Shown: in pieces, positions 1-8,647 of the stretch | Layout: each line of letters starts with the position of its first letter | Numbering within the stretch: position 1 is the stretch's first letter | Source of the DNA: Variovorax atrisoli 110B | GTDB lineage: Bacteria > Pseudomonadota > Gammaproteobacteria > Burkholderiales > Burkholderiaceae_C | Direction of reading: 5' to 3' | Assembly: GCF_000382045.1 (NCBI RefSeq) | Contig: NZ_KB907452.1 | Location: 126,295-190,294 of the forward strand | DNA: 64,000 bases | Notes under the pieces: model-generated | Told to the model about the DNA's origin: nothing | Database searches by the model: none | Seen by the model: the letters and a program-made list of their open reading frames with translations, nothing else | Position numbers and translations under genes: made by a program

Positions 1-3
1 GCC

Positions 4-300
4 TCAGCCCTTGCCGGCCTGCTTCTCTTCGGCGTCCTTCTTCTGCTCGGAGGAAGGCAGCTTCACCTTGGTCACGGTGACGGATACCGGGTCGCTGGCG
101 GGAAAGGATTCCTCCACGCCGCTGTCCAGCGCCTCCTCGCTCGAAGGCTGCGGCAGCGGCTTGGCGGATTCGGCCCGCCCCTGCTCGGGATTGCCGGAGG
201 TGGGAAAGGGAAACTTCCCCGGCGATTCCGGGGTTTCCGCCGTCGGGGGCTTCCTGTCTTCTCTGTCTTGGGGCTGCCCTTGCTGATGTTTCGTGGTCAT
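4..300 (-). CDS. Small hydrophilic protein with VEESFPASDP motif
   Basis: A 98-residue, highly charged, Pro- and Glu-rich protein with no signal peptide or membrane segment. Near its C-terminus (about residues 70-80) it carries VEESFPASDP. From memory, this short motif recurs in many small uncharacterised proteobacterial proteins whose function is unknown. The start was chosen at the ATG at 298-300 because a GGAGGTT Shine-Dalgarno sequence lies at 310-316, about 9 bases upstream. A longer reading frame runs upstream to about 1089 but it lies antisense to the GNAT gene and lacks protein-like composition. The gene ends three bases from the window edge, so its downstream neighbour is not visible. 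Probably disordered; function unknown. Confidence 0.7.
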   Translation of the reverse strand: MTTKHQQGQPQDREDRKPPTAETPESPGKFPFPTSGNPEQGRAESAKPLPQPSSEEALDSGVEESFPASDPVSVTVTKVKLPSSEQKKDAEEKQAGKG

Positions 301-521
301 GATGGTATGAACCTCCAGGCTGTTCACCCCGCATGTTGGGCGGGCGCGCGCCGCGCTCGGTGGGAAGGCGCTGCCCTTGCGTGTGGGACCTGTCCGGCGA
401 GGCGGGGCCGTGCATCGGCTATCGTGCAACGCCCTGCCATTCACGCAGCCATCGCCGGCCGGCCCCGACGGCCCCGCAGGCCCGTTGCAGCGCATGGCGC
501 AACAGCCAAGGAGTCCGAGGA

Positions 522-1034
522 ATGAACTGCACCGTCGAGCCGACGGCCGAGCCCCACTTCGAAAGCCTGCACCGGGCGCTGGACATCGTCGCGCGTGAGA
601 AGAAATACCTCGCGCTGACGCAGGCGCCGCCGCTGGCGAAGTCGATCGACTTCTATCGCGGCGTGATCTCGAGCGATTTCCCGCACTTCGTGGCGCTCGA
701 CGGCGACCGCGTGGTCGGCTGGTGCGACGTGTCGCCGGTGTTCGGGCATTCGCGCCAGCACGTCGGCGTCCTGGGCATCGCCCTGGTGCCCGAGGCACGC
801 GGGCTCGGGCTGGGCACGCGGCTGCTGCAGGCGGCCATCGGCAAGTCGTGGGAGCGCGGGCTGACGCGCATCGAGCTTTCGGTGCGCGCCGACAACGCCC
901 CAGCCAGGATGCTCTACGAGCGCCTGGGCTTCGAGCATGAAGGCCTCCTGCGCCGCGCGGTGCGCATCGACGGCGCCTACCTCGACTGCCACGCGATGGC
1001 GCTGCTTCGACAGCCCGAACAGGCCCTAGACTGA
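522..1034 (+). CDS. GNAT family N-acetyltransferase
   Basis: A 170-residue protein with the GNAT fold. The acetyl-CoA binding motif A is visible in the segment VPEARGLGLGTRLLQAAI (about residues 88-105), an R/Q-x-x-G-x-G/A type loop. It is followed by the conserved C-terminal pattern N-x-x-A-x-x-x-Y-x-x-x-G-F (NAPARMLYERLGF). It should transfer an acetyl group from acetyl-CoA to a primary amine, but nothing in the sequence identifies the acceptor. The ATG at 522 is preceded by AAGGAG at 508-513, which decides this start over the longer frame that opens at 333. The next gene starts 38 bases downstream on the same strand. Confidence 0.85.
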   Translation: MNCTVEPTAEPHFESLHRALDIVAREKKYLALTQAPPLAKSIDFYRGVISSDFPHFVALDGDRVVGWCDVSPVFGHSRQHVGVLGIALVPEARGLGLGTRLLQAAIGKSWERGLTRIELSVRADNAPARMLYERLGFEHEGLLRRAVRIDGAYLDCHAMALLRQPEQALD

Positions 1035-1072
1035 ACTGAACGGCGTCGACCGTCGCCGAATGGAGTGCTCCC

Positions 1073-1354
1073 ATGTGCCGCAGCATCAAGACCCTCTACA
1101 ACTTCGAGCCGCCCGCCACCGAGCAGGAGATCCGCGCCGCCGCGCTGCAGTTCGTGCGCAAGCTCAGCGGCTTCAACGTGCCCTCCAGGGCCAACGAGGA
1201 GACGTTCAACCGGGCCGTCGACGAGGTGGCCGCCACCGCGGCGCGGCTGATCGACTCGCTGGTCACCACGGCCGAGCCGCGCGACCGTGCGGTGGAAGCC
1301 GAGCGCGCCCGCGCCCGCTCGGCGCTGCGCTTCGGCAGCGGCCCCTCCGCCTGA
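1073..1354 (+). CDS. DUF2277 family protein
   Basis: A 93-residue cytoplasmic protein starting MCRSIKTLYNFEPPAT and continuing with the strongly conserved pattern EEIRAAALQFVRKLSGF-like seen in DUF2277 (recognised from memory). The rest is predicted helical, with an Arg/Ala-rich C-terminal tail. No catalytic motif is known for this family and no role is established. It lies 38 bases after the GNAT gene, and the ATG at 1073 is the only start that preserves the conserved N-terminus. The family assignment is firm; function is unknown. Confidence 0.85.
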   Translation: MCRSIKTLYNFEPPATEQEIRAAALQFVRKLSGFNVPSRANEETFNRAVDEVAATAARLIDSLVTTAEPRDRAVEAERARARSALRFGSGPSA

Positions 1355-1464
1355 GCGCGCCCGGCGCCGCGCGCACGGCGGGCCATGCGCATGCCCACAG
1401 CGCAGCGCCGTTGCGCGGCCTTTGATATGGTGCTTTCCAGCACCATCATGCGAAGCCCGAGCAC

Positions 1465-1866
1465 ATGAAAAAGACCTACACAGGAGGCTGCCACTGCGGC
1501 GCCGTGAGATTCGAGGCCGACATCGACCTCAGCCTGGGCACGCTGCGCTGCAATTGCTCCATCTGCACCCAGACCCGCTTCTGGCCCGCCATCGTCGCGA
1601 CCGACGCCTTCCGGCTGATCGAAGGAGAGTCGGAACTCAGCGAGCAGATGCTCGACACCCGCAACAGCCACTACATCGTCTGCAGGCACTGCGGCGTGCG
1701 CGCCTTCGGCGTGGGCCATTCGCCCCAGACCGGCGAGAGCGCCTACGGCGTGAACGTGACCTGCCTGGACGACGTGGACCTCGACGACCTTGCGAGCTCG
1801 CCGATCAGCTACGTGGACGGCCACCGCGGCACCTGGCACGTCGCACGCACGGCCATCGGCATCTGA
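1465..1866 (+). CDS. GFA family (glutathione-dependent formaldehyde-activating-like) zinc protein
   Basis: A 133-residue protein with the GFA/CENP-V zinc fold. The first metal motif is GGCHCGAVRFE (Cys9, Cys11). The second is RCNCSIC (about residues 29-35). A further CRHCG follows at about residues 73-77. These cysteine sets match the two zinc sites of the family founded by Gfa of Paracoccus, which binds the glutathione-formaldehyde adduct. Most stand-alone GFA proteins have no proven reaction, so a role in formaldehyde handling is only an inference. Translation starts at ATG 1465. The LysE-type exporter follows 50 bases downstream, so the two may be co-transcribed. Confidence 0.85.
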   Translation: MKKTYTGGCHCGAVRFEADIDLSLGTLRCNCSICTQTRFWPAIVATDAFRLIEGESELSEQMLDTRNSHYIVCRHCGVRAFGVGHSPQTGESAYGVNVTCLDDVDLDDLASSPISYVDGHRGTWHVARTAIGI

Positions 1867-1916
1867 CGACGACAAGATCCATTCCCACGACAACCACACT
1901 CCGGAGAAAAAAGCCC

Positions 1917-2543
1917 ATGCCCATCGAACTCTGGCTCGCCTTCGTCGCGGCCTCCGCCCTGATGCTCGTCATTCCCGGGCCGACCATCCTCACGGTGATC
2001 AGCTATTCGATGTCTCACGGCCGCCGCGCCAAGCTGCCGCTGGTGGCGGCCGTGGCGCTCGGCGACTCCACCGCGCTGGTGGTGTCGCTGCTGGGGCTGG
2101 GCGCGCTGCTCGCGGCTTCCGCCTTCTGGTTCACCGTGGTGAAGTGGGCCGGCGGGCTGTACCTGCTGTACCTCGGCGTCAGGCTGCTGCGCGCAGGCAT
2201 CTCGTCCACCGAGATCGCCACGCCTGCAGCGCCCGCGTCGCGGCTGCGCCTGTTCGCCAACACCTACCTGGTGACTGCGCTCAACCCCAAGGGCATCGTG
2301 TTCTTCGTGGCCTTCCTGCCGCAGTTCATCAGCCCGGCCGCCGACGTGACGCGCCAGCTGTGGGTGCTGGCCGTCACCTTCGTGGTGCTGGCCGCGACCA
2401 ACGCCACGCTCTACGCGGTGTTCGCGGGATCGGCGCGCAGGCTGCTGTCTTCGCCGCGCGCGCAGCGGCGCTTCAACCTGGCAGGCGGCTCGCTGCTGAG
2501 CGCCGCAGGCATCTGGGCGTTGATGGCGCGCCGACCGGGCTGA
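1917..2543 (+). CDS. LysE family amino-acid/threonine exporter
   Basis: A 208-residue inner-membrane protein with about six hydrophobic segments. The signature of the LysE/RhtB superfamily is present: an N-terminal helix followed by PGPTILTVIS (about residues 20-30), then GLYLLYLGVRLLRAG in the middle of the protein. A loop containing NPKGIVFFVAFLPQF (about residues 120-135) is also characteristic. Such proteins export amino acids or related metabolites driven by the proton gradient; the substrate cannot be read from sequence. The ATG at 1917 was preferred over a longer antisense-overlapping frame because it begins exactly where family members begin. A hairpin terminator lies 24 bases after the stop. 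Confidence 0.88.
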   Translation: MPIELWLAFVAASALMLVIPGPTILTVISYSMSHGRRAKLPLVAAVALGDSTALVVSLLGLGALLAASAFWFTVVKWAGGLYLLYLGVRLLRAGISSTEIATPAAPASRLRLFANTYLVTALNPKGIVFFVAFLPQFISPAADVTRQLWVLAVTFVVLAATNATLYAVFAGSARRLLSSPRAQRRFNLAGGSLLSAAGIWALMARRPG

Positions 2544-2566
2544 GCGATCGCCTGCTCCAACAAGAG

Positions 2567-2600
2567 AAAGGCCGCGAAGCGTAGAGCTTCGCGGCCTTTT
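2567..2600 (+). terminator. Rho-independent terminator after the LysE-type gene
   Basis: A perfect 14-bp stem (AAAGGCCGCGAAGC at 2567-2580 against GCTTCGCGGCCTTT at 2586-2599) with a 5-base loop is followed by TTTTGTT. It sits between the LysE-type gene and the convergent lipoprotein gene. The T-run favours termination from the plus strand; the opposite side has only a short T-run, so it may act weakly in both directions. Confidence 0.85.
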
Positions 2601-2617
2601 GTTCGTCACGCCACGGA

Positions 2618-2824
2618 TCAGTTGCGGTACGGATTGTTGGGGTTGCGGTCGTAGCGGTTCGGAACGCCATCGCCGTCGCGGTCACGGTCGTAGCGGTTGG
2701 GCACGCCGTCGCGGTCGCGGTCGCCGTAGTGCGGACGCGGCGGCGGCGGACGGTCGTAGGGTGCGACCACGCAGCCTGCGAGGATGGCCGATGCGGCCAG
2801 CAGGATCGCCAATGTCTTCGTCAT
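2618..2824 (-). CDS. Small lipoprotein with Asp-rich calcium-binding-type repeats
   Basis: A 68-residue precursor. Residues 1-17 form a lipoprotein signal with lipobox ILAGC, so the mature protein would begin at the cysteine and be acylated. The mature part has a proline-rich linker and then two near-identical repeats, DRDGVPNRYDRDRDG and DGDGVPNRYDRNPNN. These resemble thrombospondin type 3 repeats, whose alternating aspartates bind calcium. An AAGGAG sequence precedes the ATG (2822-2824). It is transcribed away from the PBP1C gene. A periplasmic or outer-membrane-anchored location is inferred from the lipobox, and a structural or ion-binding role is plausible but unproven. Confidence 0.8.
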   Translation of the reverse strand: MTKTLAILLAASAILAGCVVAPYDRPPPPRPHYGDRDRDGVPNRYDRDRDGDGVPNRYDRNPNNPYRN

Positions 2825-3113
2825 GCGAGTTCTCCTTGGAATGTTTGTGGAACCGGGCTTCGCCTCCTGCGAGCCGGTAGTGCATTGAAGACCACGCCGG
2901 TACGCGCCGGGTTTCCGCTTTGAAGCCCTCGCGTGAAGTTCGTTACCGGATGTGGCGCCCGATCTGCAATCTGCCTCGCGGCCCGGGCGCTGAAAGGCGG
3001 CGCGCAGCCCGTCGCACGGTAGGCGCGGTTCCCGTGGCCCGCACCGAGAGAGAATGACGGCGCCCATGCCTTTGCGCCAAGTCCTGCCTTTGGATACCGG
3101 TTCCTTTCCTCCG

Positions 3114-5390
3114 ATGAAGCCAGCCCCCTTCGCTCTTTCCCGCAAGTCCCTCGCAGCCCTGCTGATCGCCGCGGCATGGGCCCACACGGCCGGGGCGGTG
3201 GTGAGCTTCGAGGAGGTGAAGCGCGATTTCCGCTCGTCAGACACCGCCGTGCTCGACCGCAACGGAGAACTGCTGCAGCGCGTGCGCACCGACCCCACCG
3301 TGCGCCGCGGCCAGTGGACCGCGCTGGCCGACGTGTCGCCCGCGCTGCGCACGGCCATGGTGCTCAGCGAGGACAAGCGTTTCTACGAACACAGCGGCAT
3401 CGACTGGCGCGCGGTCTCGGCCGCTGCCTGGGGCAACCTCTGGAACACGCGCACCCGCGGCGCCTCGACCATCACGATGCAGCTGTCGGGCCTGCTCGAC
3501 GACGACCTGCGCCGCAGTTCGGGCGGACGCAGCTTCACCCAGAAGATCGGGCAGACGGTGGCGGCCGCGCAGCTGGAGCGCAACTGGCGCAAGGACCAGA
3601 TCCTGGAGGCGTACCTCAACACCGTGCCGTTCCGCGGCGAGATCGTGGGCATCGACGCGCTCTCGCGCACGCTCTTCGGCAAGGCGCCCAGCGGCCTCGA
3701 CGCACGCGAGGCCAGCGTGGCGGCGGCGCTGGTGCGCGCCCCCAACGCCAAGCCCGCCGCGGTGGCACAGCGCGCCTGCGAGGTGCTGCGCACCATGGAG
3801 CCGCAGCAGAAGACCGACTGCGAGGCGCTCGACATGTTCACCAGCGCCGCGGTTCAGCGGCGCGCCTTCGAGCCCAACGAAGGAATCGCGCCGCATGCCG
3901 CGCGGCGCGTGCTGCGCGAGATTCGCGACGCGAACGCGGCGGCCGCGCCCGCTGCCGCCAGCGCAGCGCCCGCGCCGAAGGGCAAGGAGAAGGACAAGGA
4001 GACCGGCGTGCGCACCACCCTGCGCGCGCCGCTGCAGCGCTTCGCGCTCGACACGCTGCAGCGCCACCTGCGCGAGCTGCGCGACCGGCACGTGGAAGAC
4101 GGCGCCCTCGTCGTGCTCGACAACGCGACCGGCGAGGTGCTCGCCTGGGTCGGCTCCTCCGGTCCGCTGAGCCAGGCCGCAGAGGTCGACGGCGTCACCG
4201 CGCTGCGCCAGCCCGGCTCCACGCTCAAGCCGCTGCTCTACGCCCAGGCGATCGCCGAGAAGCGCATCACGGCGGCCTCGCTGATCGAGGACTCTTCGGC
4301 GCAGATCAGCACCGCCAGTGGCCTGTACATCCCGCAGAACTACGACCGCCGCTTCAAGGGCCCTGTGTCGGCGCGCACCGCGCTGGCCGCATCGCTCAAC
4401 GTGCCCGCCGTGCGCACGCTGGTGATGGTGTCGCCCGAGGCCTTCGCGCGCGAGCTGCGCGCTGCCGGCCTGCCGCTGCGCGAGAGCGGCGACTACTACG
4501 GCTACAGCCTCGCGCTCGGCAGCGCCGAGGTGTCGCTGCTGTCGCTCACCAATGCCTACCGCATGCTGGCCAACGGCGGGCGCTACGCGACGACGACGCT
4601 GACGCCGAAGCCTGCGGAGAAACCCAAGGCCGCTTCCGCCGCGCCCGCGCCGCTGATCGATCCGCGCGCGGCCTTCATCGTGGGCGACATCCTGTCCGAC
4701 CCCAATGCGCGCACGCGCACCTTCGGCCTCGACAGCATTCTTTCCACCCGCTTCTGGACGGCCGTGAAGACCGGCACCAGCAAGGACATGCGCGACAACT
4801 GGGCCGTGGGCTGGTCGCAGCGCTACACCGTGGGCGTGTGGGTGGGCAACGCCAGCGGCGAGTCGATGTGGGACGTGAGCGGCACCAGCGGCGCCGCGCC
4901 GGTGTGGGCCGAGGTGATGCGCTTCCTGCACGCGCGCGAGCCCAGCCACGCGCCATCGCCGCCGGCAGGGCTGGTCGAGATGCAGGTGAGCTTCGGCCCC
5001 GGCGGCGACGGCAATGCGCTGGAGGCATCGCGCAGCGAGTGGTTCCTGCAGGGCACGGAACAGCCGCTCTTCGCGCTCGACACCGGCATGGCGACCGATG
5101 CTTCCGGCTCCGCGCGCATCACTGCGCCGGCCGACGGCACCATCATCGCGCTGGACCCCGACATCCCGCCGCAGCGCCAGCGCGTGCGCTTCGATTCGGA
5201 AGGCCGCGGCGTGCAGTGGCGCGTCGACGGCAAGCCGCTGGCGCGCGGCAACACCGTGCAGTGGTTCCCATGGCCGGGCCGCCACGTGATCGAGCTGGTG
5301 GACGCAGGCGGCAAGGTGGCCGACCAGCGCAGGATCGAGGTGCGCGGCGCGGGCGTGGTGGCGAAGAACAACGGCGGCGCGCGCCGCTGA
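3114..5390 (+). CDS. pbpC: Penicillin-binding protein 1C, bifunctional glycosyltransferase/transpeptidase-like
   Basis: A 758-residue class A penicillin-binding protein. A single N-terminal anchor (about residues 10-29) is followed by the GT51 glycosyltransferase domain, with EDKRFYEHSGIDW carrying the catalytic Glu86 and then RGASTITMQL. The transpeptidase domain has the serine motif STLK (Ser369), SLN (about 427) and KTGTS (about 552). The last 100 residues match the PBP1C-type C-terminal beta domain. In other bacteria PBP1C polymerises glycan strands, but its transpeptidase role is uncertain. The start is not settled: ATGs at 3054 and 3066 are in frame, and 3114 was preferred because it places the membrane anchor near the N-terminus. 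The stop is one base from the convergent LysR gene. Confidence 0.9.
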   Translation: MKPAPFALSRKSLAALLIAAAWAHTAGAVVSFEEVKRDFRSSDTAVLDRNGELLQRVRTDPTVRRGQWTALADVSPALRTAMVLSEDKRFYEHSGIDWRAVSAAAWGNLWNTRTRGASTITMQLSGLLDDDLRRSSGGRSFTQKIGQTVAAAQLERNWRKDQILEAYLNTVPFRGEIVGIDALSRTLFGKAPSGLDAREASVAAALVRAPNAKPAAVAQRACEVLRTMEPQQKTDCEALDMFTSAAVQRRAFEPNEGIAPHAARRVLREIRDANAAAAPAAASAAPAPKGKEKDKETGVRTTLRAPLQRFALDTLQRHLRELRDRHVEDGALVVLDNATGEVLAWVGSSGPLSQAAEVDGVTALRQPGSTLKPLLYAQAIAEKRITAASLIEDSSAQISTASGLYIPQNYDRRFKGPVSARTALAASLNVPAVRTLVMVSPEAFARELRAAGLPLRESGDYYGYSLALGSAEVSLLSLTNAYRMLANGGRYATTTLTPKPAEKPKAASAAPAPLIDPRAAFIVGDILSDPNARTRTFGLDSILSTRFWTAVKTGTSKDMRDNWAVGWSQRYTVGVWVGNASGESMWDVSGTSGAAPVWAEVMRFLHAREPSHAPSPPAGLVEMQVSFGPGGDGNALEASRSEWFLQGTEQPLFALDTGMATDASGSARITAPADGTIIALDPDIPPQRQRVRFDSEGRGVQWRVDGKPLARGNTVQWFPWPGRHVIELVDAGGKVADQRRIEVRGAGVVAKNNGGARR

Positions 5391-5391
5391 T

Positions 5392-6285
5392 TCAGGCGGC
5401 GCGGAACACTTCGAGGAAGTAGTCGACGAAGGTCCGGATCTTCGGTGTGTTGCGGCGCGCGGGCAGGTAGCTCAGATAAATGTCGTGCGGCTTCAGCGCG
5501 AGCGAGGGCAGCACCTGCACCAGGGCGGCGCCGTCGACCTGCGGGCGCGCGAGCGACTGCGGCAGCAGCGCGATGCCGCGGCCCGAGAGCGCGAGGCGCA
5601 GGACCATTTCTGGGTCGTCCGACTGGAACACGCTTTCCACGCGCACGCGGTGCGTCTTCTCGGCGGTCGCGAGGCCGATCTCGCGCTTGCGGCCGTCGGC
5701 GTCGGTGGTCAGGAACCGGTGGGCCGCGAGGTCGTGCAGGTCCGCGACCGGGGCATGGCGCGCGAGATACGACGGCGCGGCGCACAGCATCAGCGGCTCC
5801 AGCGCCAGGGAGCGCAGCACCAGCGCGTCGCCGTCGTCGCGTCCGCAGCGGATGGCCACGTCGGCCGTGTAGCGCTGCAGGTCGGCACGGTTCGTCCCGG
5901 TCTCGATCGCGACCTCCAGGCGCGGGTAGGCGGTCATGAAGGCGGGCAGGTGCTTCATCAGCAGTTCGCGGCCGTAGTAGTGCGGCACGGCCACGCGAAG
6001 CCGCCCGGAGACCGCGCCGCCGTCGGACGACAGGTTCAGCATGACGTCGTCGAGGATCGTCAGCGCGTGCTGGGCCGCCGCCAGGAACTCCCGCCCTTCC
6101 TCGGTCAGCGCGAAGCGGGTGGCGCCGCGATGCAGCAGCAGGTGCCCCACGGTGGCCTCCAGCCGCTGGAGCTGGCGCGACGCCGAAGCCTTGGGCACCT
6201 TGAGCACTTCGGCTGCGGGGGTCAGCCCCCCGAGCTGCGCGGCCTTGGCGAACAGCCGCACGTCCGACAAAGAGAAGTCCTTCAT
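5392..6285 (-). CDS. LysR family transcriptional regulator
   Basis: A 297-residue LysR-type regulator. The N-terminal winged helix-turn-helix (about residues 4-62) contains GLTPAAEVLKVPKASASRQL, with an ASASRQLQRLE recognition helix. It is followed by the linker helix and a two-lobed effector domain. This is the CrgA/AaeR-like subgroup, in which regulators often control a neighbouring divergent gene. Here the divergent neighbour is a FadR-type gene 352 bases away, so the target is unclear. The 3' end is convergent with pbpC with a one-base gap. The effector cannot be inferred. Confidence 0.88.
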   Translation of the reverse strand: MKDFSLSDVRLFAKAAQLGGLTPAAEVLKVPKASASRQLQRLEATVGHLLLHRGATRFALTEEGREFLAAAQHALTILDDVMLNLSSDGGAVSGRLRVAVPHYYGRELLMKHLPAFMTAYPRLEVAIETGTNRADLQRYTADVAIRCGRDDGDALVLRSLALEPLMLCAAPSYLARHAPVADLHDLAAHRFLTTDADGRKREIGLATAEKTHRVRVESVFQSDDPEMVLRLALSGRGIALLPQSLARPQVDGAALVQVLPSLALKPHDIYLSYLPARRNTPKIRTFVDYFLEVFRAA

Positions 6286-6637
6286 GACGCTTCCATCGCT
6301 CGAGGCGGTCCCATTGCTTGTTGCGCTCCCTCAAATCCGTGCCAGCGGCCGGAAGAAGGCCGATTGCGTGGCGGAGGCAACCTGCGGATTCACAAGCTAC
6401 CTTTAGTTTCATTTTCTGACAGTCAGGTCTGGCGGAGCAACACTTTCGACATCAGTCGCTGAAGGTCGGGAAAAATTCACTTATTGAGGACAAATCCGCG
6501 AAAACGGCTTGCGTGGTCCTTAGAAGGCGCTTCGGTTTCTGGAAATGGGGCGTTCCGGGTCAATCGCCGCGTGGATAGTCCGGTCTCTGTTTGGGGGCAA
6601 AATTCATCCAATCATTGAACGACCAGGCCTACTCCCG
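6286..6637. other. 352-bp divergent intergenic region
   Basis: No credible gene is visible here. The region is AT-richer than its surroundings between about 6390 and 6500. It contains a perfect short inverted repeat, CTGAC-A-GTCAG, at 6416-6426 and an A-rich stretch around 6470-6490. It must carry the promoters of the LysR gene (minus strand) and the FadR-type gene (plus strand). No clear consensus GntR operator of the TGGT-N-ACCA kind was seen. The ribosome-binding site before the FadR-type ATG is weak. Confidence 0.5.
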
Positions 6638-7315
6638 ATGCTTGTCCAAGCTCCCCGTACTTCGCTCGCAGACACCGCCGCCGACAGCATCCGCGCCGAG
6701 ATCTCCGCCGGCCGCTGGCCCGTCGGCTCCCGCATTCCGATCGAGCCGCAGCTCGCCCAGTTGCTGGGGGTGAGCCGCGGCACGGTGCGCGAGGCGGTCA
6801 AGACGCTGGTGTCGCGCGGCCTGCTCGAAGTGCGCCAGGGCTCGGGCACCTATGTGCGCTCGGGTTTCGATCCGTCGTCCAGCCTGCAGAAGATGCGGCT
6901 CGCCAGCCTGCGCGACCAGTTCGAGGTGCGCCGCGCGCTCGAAGTGGAAGCCGCCCGGCTCGCCGCGGTTCGCCACACGGCGCGCGACCTGCGCCGCCTG
7001 CACACTCTGCTGGACAAGCGAGGCAGCTTCGACCCTGCCGACAACGGCGCGGCCTTCATCGAGCGCGACCTCGCGTTCCACCTCGCCATCGTCGACATCT
7101 CGGGCAACCTCGCGCTGGCCGAGACGTGCCGCTTCATCACCGGCTACATCAAGGAGACCATCGCGAGCTCGCTGGGGACCGCCCTGCCCGAGCCCGACGA
7201 GGCGGCGCACCGCGCCGTCATCGAAGGCATCGCCAGCCGCGACCCCGACGTGGCCGCCGCCGCGGTGCGCACCTTCATGTCGCCGATGATCAACGCGCTG
7301 GCGCTGGGCTCGTGA
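6638..7315 (+). CDS. FadR subfamily GntR transcriptional regulator
   Basis: A 225-residue regulator. The N-terminal GntR winged helix (about residues 12-75) includes GSRIPIEPQLAQLLGVSRG, then TVREAVKTLVSRGLLEVRQG with the typical wing GSGTYV. The C-terminal all-helical FCD domain contains the conserved E-x-R-x-x-L-E pattern (FEVRRALEVEAA) and His residues (FHLAI, AHRAV) that usually bind a metal and a carboxylate ligand. The stop codon shares one base with the ATG of the MFS transporter, so the two are almost certainly co-transcribed and translationally coupled. The regulator therefore probably controls that exporter. The start is uncertain because no strong Shine-Dalgarno sequence precedes it. 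Confidence 0.87.
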   Translation: MLVQAPRTSLADTAADSIRAEISAGRWPVGSRIPIEPQLAQLLGVSRGTVREAVKTLVSRGLLEVRQGSGTYVRSGFDPSSSLQKMRLASLRDQFEVRRALEVEAARLAAVRHTARDLRRLHTLLDKRGSFDPADNGAAFIERDLAFHLAIVDISGNLALAETCRFITGYIKETIASSLGTALPEPDEAAHRAVIEGIASRDPDVAAAAVRTFMSPMINALALGS

Positions 7316-8631
7316 TGAACTCGGCCACCCTCGCACGCAGCAACGCCGCCGCTCCCGCTTCGCCGCGCCACTCCAGCGACGAACTGCTGATCGACGCGGA
7401 GGCCGACAGCCTGCCCGCGCCGCGCCCCACGCCGGCACCGACGCTCGCGCGCCGCATCCTGCTGGGCGCCAGCGTGGTGCTGATCGCCTTCAACCTGCGC
7501 CCGGTGTTCGCCAGCCTCTCGGTGGTGCTGCCCGAAATCATCAAGGCCACCGGCCTCTCGGCCACCGCCGCCAGCTTGCTGACCACGCTGCCGATCGTCT
7601 GCCTCGGCGTCTTCGCGCCGCTCGCGCCCGGCCTGGGCCAGCGCTTCGGCACCGAGCGCACGCTGCTCGGCTGCATGGTGCTGATCCTGGTCGGCACGGT
7701 GCTGCGCGGCACCGGCAACATCCCGCTGCTGTTCCTGGCCTCGGCCATCGCGGGCAGCGGCATCGCGGTGTCGAACGTGCTGCTGTCGGGCCTGGTCAAG
7801 CGCGACTTCGCCTCGCAGGCGGCGCTGATGATGGGCCTCTACACCATGGCCGTCTGCGGTGGCGCGGCCAGCGCGGCCGGCCTCACGGTGCCGATCGAGC
7901 ACGCGCTGGGCGGCGGCTGGACCATGGCGCTCGCGATGTGGGCGCTCCCGGCTGCGCTGGTCACGCTGATCTGGGCGCCGCAGGCGCTGCCGGTGAAGCC
8001 GGTGGCGAGCGAATCGGGCTTCACCGTGCGCGGGCTCTGGAGCGACCGGCTCGCCTGGCAGGTCACCTTCTTCATGGGCCTGCAGTCCGCCCTCGCCTAC
8101 ATCGTGATGGGCTGGCTCGCGCCGATCCTGCGCGAGCGCGGGCTGGGCAGCGAGACGGCCGGCTACGTGGTTTCGCTGTCGGTCATGACTCAGGTGGTGA
8201 CCTGCCTCGTGATACCGGCGCTGGCGGTGAAGCTGCCCAACCAGCGCGGCCTCGCGGTCGTGCTGGCGCTGCTGACGGTCGGCGCGATGCTGGCGATGCT
8301 GTTCGCGCCGCTGGGCGGCGTGTTCGGCGTGTGGGCCTGGGCGGTGCTGCTGGGCATCGCACAAGGCGGCACCTTCGCTCTGGCGCTCACGATGATCGTG
8401 CTGCGCTCGCCCGACTCGCACGTGGCCGCGCATCTTTCGGGCATGGCGCAGGGCGTGGGCTACATGGTGGCGGCCTTCGGGCCGCTGGTGGCCGGGCTGC
8501 TGCACGGCTGGACGGGGAGCTTCCGCGCCTCGTCGTGGCTCTTCATCGGCCTGGGCATCGCGCTCGTGATCGCGGGGCTGGGGGCAGGCCGCACGATGCA
8601 CGTGGGCACGACGACCGTGCCGCGCCACTGA
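7315..8631 (+). CDS. CynX/NimT family MFS transporter
   Basis: A 438-residue inner-membrane protein with about twelve hydrophobic helices after a 45-residue polar N-terminus. The first helix ends in FNLRPVFASLSVVLPEI, the hallmark of the cyanate permease (CynX)/2-nitroimidazole (NimT) branch of the major facilitator superfamily. It is followed by a loop resembling the MFS motif (GLGQRFGTERTLL). Members move small anions or drugs; experimentally assigned substrates are few, so the substrate is unknown. Its start overlaps the stop of the FadR-type regulator by one base. The cyanase cluster lies 10 kb away and faces the other way, so a link to cyanate is only a family-name coincidence unless tested. 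Confidence 0.87.
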   Translation: MNSATLARSNAAAPASPRHSSDELLIDAEADSLPAPRPTPAPTLARRILLGASVVLIAFNLRPVFASLSVVLPEIIKATGLSATAASLLTTLPIVCLGVFAPLAPGLGQRFGTERTLLGCMVLILVGTVLRGTGNIPLLFLASAIAGSGIAVSNVLLSGLVKRDFASQAALMMGLYTMAVCGGAASAAGLTVPIEHALGGGWTMALAMWALPAALVTLIWAPQALPVKPVASESGFTVRGLWSDRLAWQVTFFMGLQSALAYIVMGWLAPILRERGLGSETAGYVVSLSVMTQVVTCLVIPALAVKLPNQRGLAVVLALLTVGAMLAMLFAPLGGVFGVWAWAVLLGIAQGGTFALALTMIVLRSPDSHVAAHLSGMAQGVGYMVAAFGPLVAGLLHGWTGSFRASSWLFIGLGIALVIAGLGAGRTMHVGTTTVPRH

Positions 8632-8647
8632 GGCGCGGGCCCGCTGC

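Noticed and set aside
3237..5285. A long minus-strand frame opposite pbpC
   Set aside because: Shadow of a high-GC gene; no domain or ribosome-binding site.
6416..6426. CTGAC-A-GTCAG as an operator of the LysR gene at 5392
   Set aside because: Perfect but only 5-bp arms; too short to claim a function.
7315..8631. Treating the CynX/NimT transporter as part of the cyanate system
   Set aside because: It is 10 kb from cynS, oppositely oriented and coupled to a FadR-type regulator; the name reflects family membership only.
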